From NCBI RefSeq assembly GCF_036324505.1, contig NC_086352.1, positions 19,341,637 to 19,405,636 on the forward strand: a stretch of 64,000 nucleotides of DNA, in the 5' to 3' direction. Position numbers and translations under genes: made by a program. The stretch is from Eleginops maclovinus (Eukaryota; Chordata; Actinopteri; Perciformes; Eleginopidae). Of this stretch, positions 52,120-63,205 are shown one piece after another. Numbering within the stretch: position 1 is the stretch's first letter; each line of letters opens with the position of its first letter. Under the pieces are notes generated by a model, which was not told the DNA's origin, did no database searches, and saw nothing but the letters and a program-made list of their open reading frames with translations.

Positions 52120-53220
52120 AATTAAGGGTGCAACTTAGTTTTACTTTAACTTTAAATCATTCTGCTGAACATTTGTTATGATTTATAGATGAAATATTGA
52201 TAAATACCATAAGTTTGCAGTGATAAATAAATACAAGGTATAATCAAATACTTGCTCATTGATTTTCTGTCAATTTACTAATAGTTTAAGCTCTATTACC
52301 ACTAGTACTTTGAAGTTGTCATGCCTACTCTAATATAAACAAATCAAGACACATTTGCATCAATTTAAAAACGAATAATTTTATTTTGAGGTTAAAAGAC
52401 TTCAACAAACCTGTTAGTATTAGATGTTCATTACTGTTCATAACTGTGAAAATAAAAGTCAGTAATTATAGTTGAGAGGATCTATTTAACCTCAATTTCA
52501 ACAAAAAATAATAATCGGTGCTAGCTGTTAGGAGAGCCCCTGGGTGGGTTAAGCACTGAAGGTTTACGGCGCACTTTGTGTCTGAGCGTTCTTCACAAAT
52601 ATTTAAAGTGTTGTTCTGCTAGTGATGGGTGAATCATCACAGCTCAGATGTGCCAGCCCTAATCCACCACTAACAGTATATCTTGCATTAATGAGCTCCT
52701 TATCAGCATAAACCTACACTGCTGAGATACAGAAGGCTTTTGCTCTCTTAACCTAAACATGTTAGGTCTGGAGGATATTAGACGATGTTGCATTGTTGTC
52801 TATTTTCTTTGTCTAACTACAGAGGCAAAGGTGTGACTCACTGCTCTTTCACCACCATACTGAGCTTCTGTTTGTACATAATCAATACTGAAACATCATT
52901 TTCACATGTCAATATATCTTAAGGTTTTCATCTAATGACAAATCTTGGGAACTGTCTGACGTTACGTTGTTTTTTTTTTCTTCAACTGCATTATAAAATG
53001 ACAGAAAGCTCTCACCATCATTATGTATAAAACATTTCATGCTTGATGAGTACCCTTCCCAAAGTGTGGAGAGAGACAAAGAGAGACATGCATAGCTAGG
53101 ATCGGCGTATGCCATGGATGTGAAGAGATCCTCTTGAGGAGGCGGAGGGATGGAGGGAGGCAGAGGCACATTGAAGCAGATGCAGAGAAATGTGAGAGGG
53201 TGTCAGTGAGACTGGTGATG
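52120..53220. other. Intergenic, nothing recognised
   Basis: AT-rich, no gene or repeat identified. The 86-codon minus frame at 52909-53169 is not supported by composition or domain. Confidence 0.5.
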
Positions 53221-53357
53221 ACGCGCTCATGGCTGCGGAGAGCTGGCGAGGCCGCGGCCCTGGCTCTGACTCACCTCATCCCCACGGGGCCTCCTGGTTG
53301 ACGTCACTCAGCGTGCGCTGTGGCATTTCTCTTCTTCAACTTCTTTGTGAGCAGTAG
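53221..53357 (+). other. GC-rich CRE-containing island with 42-codon frame
   Basis: A small CpG-rich island in AT-rich DNA. It contains a perfect TGACGTCA (53299-53306). A short plus-strand frame, ATG at 53229 to TAG at 53355-53357, starts MAAESWRGRGPGSDS in an acceptable context. On the minus strand gatgag|gtgagtcag resembles a splice donor. It could be a promoter or 5' exon of an unrecognised transcript. No function is assigned. Confidence 0.3.
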
Positions 53358-53401
53358 CCACACATGAGCCTTTCTCACATCTGAGATACTCTGAAAAATG
53401 C

Positions 53402-53468
<67 letters not shown>
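53402..53468. repeat. (ATCT)n tetranucleotide microsatellite
   Basis: About sixteen uninterrupted ATCT units. Confidence 0.98.
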
Positions 53469-56400
53469 CTTCTTCCTATGTTTTTATCTATTTATCCCAT
53501 GTATGTACCACCAGAGCCTTTTCTGTTGTGCAGTTCTTTGTCTAACTAGTAGTGTCTAGCAAAGCTGTGACTCATTGCGCTTAAAACCAAAACAGGGTAC
53601 ACTTTGTACATTGTCAGTACATTACTTTAACTTTAAATTTTAAGGCATCTGACATGTTCGTTTTTTGTAACATCCAACAACAAACCTGACTGTATAGTAT
53701 CCCCACAGTTAGATGGGGCAAGGGGAAATTATAAATAATATTTTAATGGTGCAGATAACCTTCTGTTCTGCGTAGAGCATTTGTTTCCATAATGGTGTGC
53801 ATAATGGAGTTAACGCTGCAGCAAGCTGCACACCTTGCTCTGTTCTGCTCTCACCTCTTGGATGTACATGAAGTCCTGTTGGGAGGTAAATCACTTTGGA
53901 GTCGTCGAGAGCAGTAGGTGGAATGTTGCATTGCTCCAGCAGGTCATTAACATGGCCTTTACTCTAGCTATGAAAGCAAAGGATGCAGGATGCAGTATGT
54001 AAAGGATGCATCTTACAGAGTTAACATTGAATTTAACCATGTTTACAGCATACAAATAAATAAATATGTCATGTTTGTAGTTGTAGTTTTACACTTTGGG
54101 CTTTAAGGAATTAAAAATCTCTCCGCACACTGAAATGGTTTACTGTACTCACATTGAGTTTGGTATACTTGACGATCAAACACTGCAATAACACCATATA
54201 ATATGTTATTAATGATATGTATAGCATATGCATATAAATCTTAAACGAGCTGTGTATACAACCCAGTCTCGCAGCATTTTGTTTAACAGTCCTGAAAATG
54301 TAATCTATTAACTTGTGCACACCAACATGATTTCCTCGTTTATTTCGTGTCACATAGAACGATAAAACAATGTATTTCTATTGGAAGTATCTTTCATGCC
54401 TGTTTCAGGCCTCTCTCTGAAAACAAACAGACAAGTACTTTTTATGGCAGCATACTTGTTCTGGCAAATCATACATTTTGTGTATCAGTTACATTTTGCT
54501 CAGCATGAAGTTGTAGCTGGGTCTTACAACTAAAAGATAAAGAGCACCAAGGCGAGATCTGCTTGATGTGTCTGGCATGTGACTGAAATGAATAGTGCAA
54601 TGCTCTGCTCTGTTTCTGCCCAGAAGCTATAGCCCTTAGCAGTACTGACCAAGAGAAAAACCATGCACCACATAGCCTTGCTGCTGGGAAGACACCAAAG
54701 GCAGGGTTAGGGTGGTAGACAGTAGTTTACTGCTGAAAGACAAATAGACACAGATTTATTCAAAAAGTGTCCAAAAGTGTTTCAAGAATTAGCTACTACG
54801 CCCCGACAGCTAATCCTCACAGTGCACAAAGTACAAACAAAAGCCCATAGTCTATCACGACACACGTTGCTTTGTGGTGCTAAGCAAATATCCAGGGACC
54901 TGGACACAAACAAACCACACACTTCAACCTTTCCATTCTGCCTCTATGTGTTGAAAGTATTGGCAGTAAACCCAACAAAGCGGCTCACACACTACCCGCT
55001 TCTTCCTAGTGGAGAGCTGCAGCCGGATTAGGATCCTACGGCTCCCAGGGGACCCAACACAAATGTTGCAGGAACAGGATGTATTTACTCTAATGCAAGC
55101 AGAAGTGGGCCGTCAGCACCATAATTACAGGATGAACGCTGGATAAAATTTCATATTTATGGTATAGAAATAAGAGAGGCTGTTATTGTTTGGCAAAAAC
55201 TGTAAGCAAATGTATCATCTTCCAGTAAACTGTACTCATCTTGTGTGATCAATATATTGCTTTAAATATTGCGCGTGGATGCTTTAGTTCTGTTAAGAGT
55301 AATACTAACACTGCAGCTCTGAAGTCTGGCTCGTCTTTGTATCTATTGCCAAAGGAAACTACATTTAGTAAAAAAAAAAAAGGCATCCGGAATGTTTTAT
55401 TTAGATTTAGTTCCTGCTGACATGTTTTTATTTTTAAAGGAATCGACCAACGATTTTTGTTATCTAATTTCTTAAGAGTCGGCTTATTGCATTTATAAAG
55501 ATAGAAATATTGTATTATGTCTATGAATCGAGTCAGACAGATTAGGAGTTGATCTTCAGGAGTTTGTAAGGTTTTACATCCGGCAGGAGCAAGATCTGGG
55601 AGCCGCAATAGTCACAATCGGAAGAAAATTATGCTTCTAAAGAGTTATGGACATCACAAATGTCTCTCAGATTTTGTTGCAACATAGCAGCTTCCTTTTT
55701 TTAACTAAATATATGCATGTGTGTCATCAGCATAACATGAATGGACCATTTTTACAAGAGAGCATTGCAAAGGGGGAGCATAAACAAACTGAATCAATTT
55801 GGTTTCAGCTCTCACTGAATCACACATGACATGTTTCAGGGGCGGATACAAAAGCATAAAGTTCACTTTAGGAAAAGGACAATTTCATGATTGAAAGTTG
55901 TCAAATAATGTTGTACCCCTTAACTATTTCTGACAGTTGCTTGGCAACCATTTTATAAATGACTAAAAGGTACTAAAAAAAAAAAGTCCTTGAATGTGGT
56001 GTGAATCAAAACAGCCAGAACCAACATGCAAAGTTATTGAAGCCATGTTTATGTTGTGATCAATGACTCACTGCAAATCCAAGTCCTTCCAACGCAGTAA
56101 ACAAACACAATTGCCTTGCCACTACTTTTGTTAGTTTATGACATAAAAATAAACTATTGGCAATCTGAATTTATTGAAATAATCATTGCATTTTTTTTTT
56201 CTTTTAAGAAGAAAATCCTTAATGTAGATCAATTTTTCACATAATTTAAACAGGAAATGAGGCTGAAAGCAGATAAATCTATTCAGTCACCTTGGGTAAA
56301 AACAAATGAATGAATGCATGGAATTCACCCTTGCTTTGCTTCTGTGGTAATGTATAGAAAGATATTGTTATTTTTAATTTAGTCTATGTCAGTTTTCACT

Positions 56401-59400
56401 GAACCTCAGTCATCTGTGACCTGTATTGCTATCTTCATCTTCTTAAAGGACCCCTTTAATTTATTGTGTTGCACTTAAATATTCAATATAATGTGTTTGT
56501 TACAGTGTATGATATGTACTTCCAAGTCGATCAGTGATGCTTGAATTGCCTGAAATAGACAAGCTATAAGAAAAACTGAAAGAGACACTGTATCCCAAAC
56601 CTTGTGATCTCTGCCAGAAAATGAACAAAAAGGCAGAACAGATCAAAGTCTCAGTCCTGTGTTAACAATATAACGGCAAAGTCCACGTGCCAACAGGGCT
56701 CACACTGATGACTGTAAAACAAGACTCATAGGTATCCATTAAACACTGGAGTGAAGGTGTCCTGTATATAGAGTAATTTACTCTCGCACAAACTCTATCA
56801 TTTTAACCCCAGGGCGAGTGACCTCCGTTTCACTGTCATTGGAGCGAGTGCTGCTTCTGTAAGAGCCAAATTGACGACTGCTGGGAATATTGCAGGCTTG
56901 TACCCAGACAGGCAATTTTCCCTGTGGTGGGATAATGGCAGTAAGTGGGGGGGTGGTAAGATTTAGTCATATACTGTACACCTACTAGGAGGGTGGTGAT
57001 TTTATTCTGCTGCCACCATCCAATATATCGCCTCATTGGTGTTGATTACAGACAGCTCCTGGTTTCTACGTTTTGCCATTCACCTCCTACAATCTAATTT
57101 GAAGGCAGTTTTTTTTTTATTCTTTCAGTGTAATTTTCTCTCTCTCTTATTTTGTTATTTTACCCCCGTATAGGAAAATACCTTTTATTTTTCCTGGTGG
57201 AGCATTTTTAGAACTGCTTGGAAATGAAACACATTTTAGTGACACAGCTTGAACAGAATTTCCGAGAGCACAAAGAAAACCACAAATCATCCACTTCTAT
57301 TTTCAATGGAGCAGGTTCAGAGAAAATATCTGACATTATAGATTCAAGTTTTTAACCTGGTCTCTATCTTTTTGTGATGGTTAATTACATTTCCAAACTC
57401 TGATGAAGAAAACATGAGAGAGTGTACATTTTCAGTATTCAAACAACAACATCCTTATTTTTTCCTTCTGTGTCACATGTCAATGACTTATCATGCAGTC
57501 AGGGATGTAGACATCCAAACATTTAGGCTCCATCTAAATAAATGATCTATATAACAAAATCTCACATTTGCATTTACCTGGTATCAATATGCATTTACGT
57601 TTCCTCCATGTATTGTAATTATCCAAACACAAAAGCAATGCAGACCTGGCAGTCTTAACATACTGTACATGTTACATGTGGGTTACTTTCAAAGGCTAAA
57701 TCTGTTAAGTGAGGGTCATGTGACTTAAGGCAAGGTTTTTTTTCCTTAAAGAAAGTAAATTAAGTGCAATGGAGACGGACTGAGTAAGAAAATCACAACA
57801 TACAGCGCTTGACTGAAGCCTGCCTTACACAGACAACTCCTTTAAAATAAAACTATTTTTCTCAAATGTTGCTCCACTACAGGGTTTGAGGTTTAAAAGA
57901 TGTGTTTAAATGATGTCATCGGGACTATATATTATTTTCCATATATTGGATGGAAAGACTAATTAAATTGCCTTTTTTTTAGTGCTTACATATCCAGATA
58001 CTGTTCAAATGTTAATACCAGTTTTAAATGATCCATTCCAGCACCCCCGCTAAGCTTATACAAAACTATGCCTAAATACATTAGACTACATTCTGTTGGT
58101 AAAAACAATGAAAACACATATTTTAAATGTATGTTTGCAGTGTATGTATGCATTAATATCTGCCTTGTTCTCAGCTTCTTGAACAAACAATAAGGTTTTA
58201 CCATGTGAGATGTGAGGATTGAAATAGACCTTTTCTTTTACGGGACTCCCACTTGGCTGTGGCAGGGTTTGTTATACAGCCAGACAGAAAATAAACAGGT
58301 GCAAAAATGCAATTGGCTGTTATAGCAGGAAAGGAAGCCAGTGTTGTGTCTCTTTCAGTAGGAGACACTAGAGTAAGAGAGCTGACATCAGGTCACCCTG
58401 TAGACCGCCTGACACAGCAAGAGGTGCTCTGATGATGGCTCAGACATAACCAAGAGGCTGCCATCAGCTCCAGGATGCACTAACCACCACTCTTTTATTC
58501 TTGGCAGCTTAGAGTTGATAGATTTGGGTAAACTGTTAAGAGGGTAGGACTTGTGATTAACATTTTCAATGTCATATTTGAATCCCTTAACCGAAGTTTC
58601 AAATTGAAAGTCAGCAAAATACAGTAGTCGCCCCTGGCTGTGCAGTATCACAGTATTATCCAACATGGCTGTCTTTTTTCACAGTTGGATCTTCTTCCCA
58701 TGAGACCTGCAGGCCCCTGCATCAATCACAACCAATATTCAAATAGCTTTGACCTCAGTGTTTTTCTTTAAGAAGTCTTTTTATAGCAGGTGGAGCAGCA
58801 GAGATGGGCGGGGAGTTCGAGAGTTGGAGGGAGGGGAATAAAGATGTGGATGGAATGAGCTTTCTGTCTCGGCTCTTTTCAACGCTGAAAAACTCAAACA
58901 TTCTTCAGCCTGTCAGAGGGGGAGCCACAGGCTGACGCATGTCTCTCTCCTCACACACCGCCTGGCTCTCTTCTCTCTGCCAGAAATGAAGACATAACAA
59001 AAAACTGCAGTCCGAGGTAAATTACTTTTTTTACAACACCAGAGTGGTATAAGTTAAAAATCAAGATATTTCCATCTTAATCTCCAAAGTAAAAAAAAGA
59101 GTCAACCGTTTAATAAAATAATCATTCACTCTAAAAGAGAACCTGCACTGCATTGGTATTTATATATTGTGTGCTGCTGAAAAACATTTAACGTCATTCC
59201 TTTTGGTAACCCTGCAAGTCAAGGCCCTGCTTTGACATACACTATCCACATACAGCTGATCCCATATAATGGGTGCATACATAGTTGTTTTGATCTTAAA
59301 TTGATTGACAGGTATTTAGTCAAATAGTATTTACATTTTCATTGTTCATTACAAACTATGGAAACAGTGAGATAGTTGTTGGCTGCCTGAAGTTCACTGT

Positions 59401-59660
59401 TATAACTCAACACAGTCCACAGGATTTTTTCTCTATTTGGCTGAGACTTTGGTTTGGTGTTGTGTTTTGCTTTCCTATAGATGAACACAAAAAAGGGAGG
59501 GAAAGGTTTGGTAGTTGGTCTCCGGATAATCATCTGGTTATCTAACATATAGGGCTGTAACTACATTATTCACAGCACAAAAATAAATGTTCTACGAGCA
59601 AACAGACTCAAAACATCAAATAATGTTCAATGTCAACATTTTATTTTCATTGGTAGTTCT
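53469..59660. other. Intergenic, no gene found
   Basis: AT-rich DNA with no recognisable coding region. Frames up to 119 codons (55249-55608 minus) and 92 codons (58388-58666 minus) have no domain. A promoter-like stretch at 58775-59016 is listed separately. Confidence 0.45.
58775..59016 (+). promoter_or_regulatory. Possible TATA promoter and non-coding first exon
   Basis: ctttttatagc (~58777) is followed by an E-box-like gcaggtgg, a GC box (gggcggg, ~58808) and a GA-rich, comparatively GC-rich stretch. A donor-like gag|gtaaat occurs at ~59016. No downstream exon was recognised. The call rests on texture only. Confidence 0.2.
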
Positions 59661-60288
59661 CCTGTCCGAGAACCAGCACCTTATTGTGGTGGAGAGGTTT
59701 GTGTACCCCGATGAACCTGGGGGCTGTGTTGTCTGGAACCTTGTGTTCCTGGTAGGGTCTCCCATCGCAAATTGGTCTCAGGTAAGGGGCCAGACTAAGA
59801 TTGGTTCAAAAGACCTCATGAAAAACACACTTGAAAGCGAGGATACCCGGCCCGGAGGAAGCCCGGGGTCCCCTTCTGGAGTCAGGCCCAGAAGGAGGAC
59901 TCATCGGCGAGCATCTGGTGGCCGGGCTTGCCACAGAGCCCGGCCGGGCACAACCCGAAAAGCAACGTGGGCAACACCTCCGCTTCCCTGTCCCACGGGC
60001 CCACCACCTACGGAAAACAGCGATGGGGTTGGGTGCGCTGCCAGAAGGGTGGCAGTGAAAGCAGAGGGTCTCGACGGACCAGACTCAGGCGACAGAAGCT
60101 GGCTTTGGGGACGTGGAACATCACCTCTCTGGGGGGGAAGGAGCCGGAGCTTGTGCGGGAGGTGGAGCGTTAGCAGTTGGATCTGGTGGGGCTCACCTCT
60201 ACGCACAGCGTCGGCTCTGGAATCTTACTTCTGGATAGGGGTTGGACTCTATTCTTCTCCGGAGTTGCCCAAGGTGTGAGGCGCCGAG

Positions 60289-61221
60289 GCAAATTTCCGT
60301 CTCGTAAACGGTCGTCGCCTTGCAGAACAGTCGCTGTCATTTTGAATGGTCGATGCCATATCCGAGCGACCGATCTTGAATTCTGGTTGCTCGTGGAATG
60401 TTCATGAAGTTTTCGTAACTTCTTGGAATACTTAAAATTATGGGTAATCACATTTCTCGAAGAAGACAATCAACATGCAGAATTAATCTGTATGTAAATC
60501 CCTGACACTTTAATCAGGCCGCATATCAATGTAATGCCATGTAGGTGACAAGTGTTAGATTCAGTTCCTATTGTCTGCTATGCTGGGCGAGCGTCTGCTG
60601 TCTTTCTAAGACGGATAAGACATGAAAATAAAAGCCGGGTGTTGGTGGAGTAGGGAGTCAGTCAGTCAGAGTGAGTCTGACAGAGAAAACAGAACAAAAC
60701 ATTCATAATATTCATCCAGTCAAGTACAACAACAGAACACCAGAAACCAAGGTTTTATCTTAGCCTCCTTGCACAAACCCAAAAATCATGTTACACTCCG
60801 AGCTGAAGAAGAGCCCGAGTACTACTACTAGTATTAGGAGCGGTGGAAACTGTAGAATGCTCCTACCTATCTGAAGACTGTACTCTGCTCTACTCACTGT
60901 TACTAGGTCTTACTAACTCTTAATGCAACTTAGACTCACCTCAGCTGAGTGGAAGACAGTGTTACGCTCCTGAGAAGGTCCTGGCTGTGCTTCTTCCGAC
61001 TGCGGAGCAAGATCGGACCCTTCTTCAGTCGCCATGTTGATTGTCTTCTTCGAAAATTGGATTACCCATAATTCTAAGAATTCCGAGAAGTTACGAAAAC
61101 TTCACGAACATTCCACAAGCATTTGGAATTCAAGATCGGTCGCTCGGATATGGCATCGACCATTCAAAATGGCAATGACCTTTCTGAAAGGCGACGACCG
61201 TTTACGAGACGGAAATTTACA
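60289..61221. mobile_element. Long-TIR DNA transposon in LINE (Mutator-like or hAT/P-like)
   Basis: The ~933-bp element has ~189-bp terminal inverted repeats (60289-60477 and 61033-61221) that are ~88% identical by eye, starting GCAAATTTCCGTCTCGTAAACGG on the left and (T)GTAAATTTCCGTCTCG on the right. gcgccgag flanks it on both sides (60281-60288, 61222-61229). With one mismatch the duplication extends to 9 bp (ggcgccgag/agcgccgag), and then both termini begin with G. No transposase frame lies in the ~555-bp core. Long repeats and 9 bp favour a Mutator-like element; a strict 8 bp would fit hAT or P. Confidence 0.85.
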
Positions 61222-61604
61222 GCGCCGAGCGGGTGTGGGGATACTCACAAGCCCCCGGTTGAGTACCGCTTTGTTGGAGTTTACCCCAGTGGATGAGAGG
61301 GTCGCCTCCCTATGCCTGCGGGTTAAGAGGGGGGAAACTCTGACTGTTGTGTGTGCTTATGCACCAAACAGCAGTTCAGAGAATTCGGCCTTCTTGGAGA
61401 CCCTGAAATAAGTCCTGTATGGGGCTCCTGAAGGGGACTCAGTCTTGCTGGGAGACTTCAACGCACACGTAGTCAATGATGGAGACACTTGGAGGGGCGT
61501 GATTTGGAGGAACGGCCCCCCTGATCTAAACCGGAGTGGTGGTTTGTTACTGGACTTCTGTGCTAGTCATGGATTGGCCATAACAAACACCATGTTTGAA
61601 CATA

Positions 61605-63205
61605 CAGTGGGGCAAAAAAGTATTTAGTCAGCCACCAATTGTGCAAGTTCTCCCATTTAAAAAGATGAGAGAGGCCTGTAATTTCTATCATAGGTATACC
61701 TCAACTATGAGAGACAAAATGAGAAAAAAAAATCCAGGAAATCACATTGTAGGATTTTTAATAAATTAATTGGTAAATTCCTCAGTAAAATAAGTATTTG
61801 GTCACCTACAAACAAGCAAGATTTCTGGCTCTCACAGACCTGTAACTTCTTCTTTAAGAGGCTCCTCTGTCCTCCACTCGTTACCTGTATTAATGGCACC
61901 TTTTTGAACTCGTTATCAGTATAAAAGACACCTGTCCACAACCTCAAACAGTCATACTCCAAACTCCACTATGGCCAAGACCAAAGAGCTGTCAAAGGAG
62001 ACCAGACACAAAATTGTAGACCTGCACCAGGCTGGGAAAACTGAATCTGCAATAGGTAAGCAGCTTGGTGTGAAGAAATCAACTGTGGGAGCAATTATTA
62101 GAAAATGGAAGACATACAAGACCACTGCTAATCTCCCTTGATCTGGGGCTCCACGCAAGATCTCACCCCGTGGGGTCAAAATGATCACAAGAACGGTGAG
62201 CAAGAATCCCAGAACCACACGGGGGGACCTAGTGAATGACCTGCAGAGAGCTGGGACCAAAGTAACAGAGGCTACCATCAGTAACACACTACGCCGCCAG
62301 GGACTTAAATCCTGCAGTTCCAGACGTGTCCCCCTGCTTAAGCCAGTACATGTCCAGGCCCGTCTGAAGTTTGCTAGAGGGCATTTGGATGATCCAGAAG
62401 AGGGTTGGGAGAATGTCATATGGTCAGATGAAACCAAAATAGAACTTTTTGGTAAAAACTCAACTCGTCGTGTTTGGAGGAGAAAGAATGCAGAGTTGCA
62501 TCCAAAGAACACCATACCTACTGTGAAGCGTGGGGGTGGAAACATCATGCTTTGGGGCTGTTTTTCTGCAAAGGGACCAGGACGACTGATCCGTGTAAAG
62601 GAAAGAATGAATGGGGCCATGAATCGTGAGATTTTGAGTGAAAACCTCCTTCCATCAGCAAGGGCACTGAAGATGAAGCGTGGCTGGGTCTTTCAGCATG
62701 ACAATGATCCCAAACACACCGCCAGGGCAACGAAGGAGTGGCTTCCTAAGAAGCATTTCAAGGTCCTGGAGTGGCGTAGCCAGTCTCCAGATCTCAACCC
62801 CATAGAAAATCTTTGGAGGGAGTTGAAAGTCTGTTGCCCAGCGACAGCCCCAACACATCACTGCTTTAGAGGAGATCTGCATGGAGGAATGGGCCAAAAT
62901 ACCAGCAACAGTGTGTGAAAACCTTGTGAAGACTTACAGAAAACGTTTGACCTCTGTCATTGCCAACAAAGGGTATATAACAAAGTATTGAGATGAACTT
63001 TTGTTATTGACCAAATACTTATTTTCCACAACAATTTGAAAATAAATTCTTTAAAAATCCTACAATGTGATTTCCTGGATTTTCTTTTCTCATTTTGTCT
63101 CTCATAGTTGAGGTATACCTATGATAAAAATTACAGGCCTCTCATCTTTTTAAATGGGAGAACTTGCACAATTGGTGGCTGACTAAATACTTTTTTGCCC
63201 CACTG
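61605..63205 (+). mobile_element. Tc1-like transposon, nearly complete (copy B)
   Basis: The 1,601-bp element is flanked by TA (61603-61604, 63206-63207) and starts and ends with CAGTGGGGCAAAAAAGTATT. Inverted repeats are about 205 bp, highly similar, with the taagtatttggtca motif at their inner ends (IR/DR layout). It belongs to a family different from copy A at 11764. One transposase gene lies between the repeats. It sits inside the LINE endonuclease and leaves that frame intact when removed. Confidence 0.96.
61971..62991 (+). pseudogene. Tc1 transposase, two inactivating lesions (copy B)
   Basis: Tc1-family DD34E transposase of normal length (~340 codons). The ATG at 61971 opens [20 protein letters not shown], the first helix-turn-helix; [15 protein letters not shown] follows. 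The GRPR-like linker region and second DNA-binding domain precede the catalytic core. All three catalytic residues are present: Asp in [13 protein letters not shown], Asp in [12 protein letters not shown], Glu in [16 protein letters not shown]. Lesions: an in-frame TGA at 62139-62141 (codon 57, consistent with a CpG-to-TpG change of an Arg codon) and a frameshift at ~62835, after which [12 protein letters not shown] and the normal end GYITKY plus TGA (62989-62991) read in another frame. It is otherwise intact, so it is a recently inactivated copy. Confidence 0.93.

Noticed and set aside
59587..60279. 230-codon frame starting MFYEQTDSKHQ
   Set aside because: It begins in unrelated flank and continues in a non-coding frame through the GC-rich LINE 5' region; the endonuclease uses a different frame.
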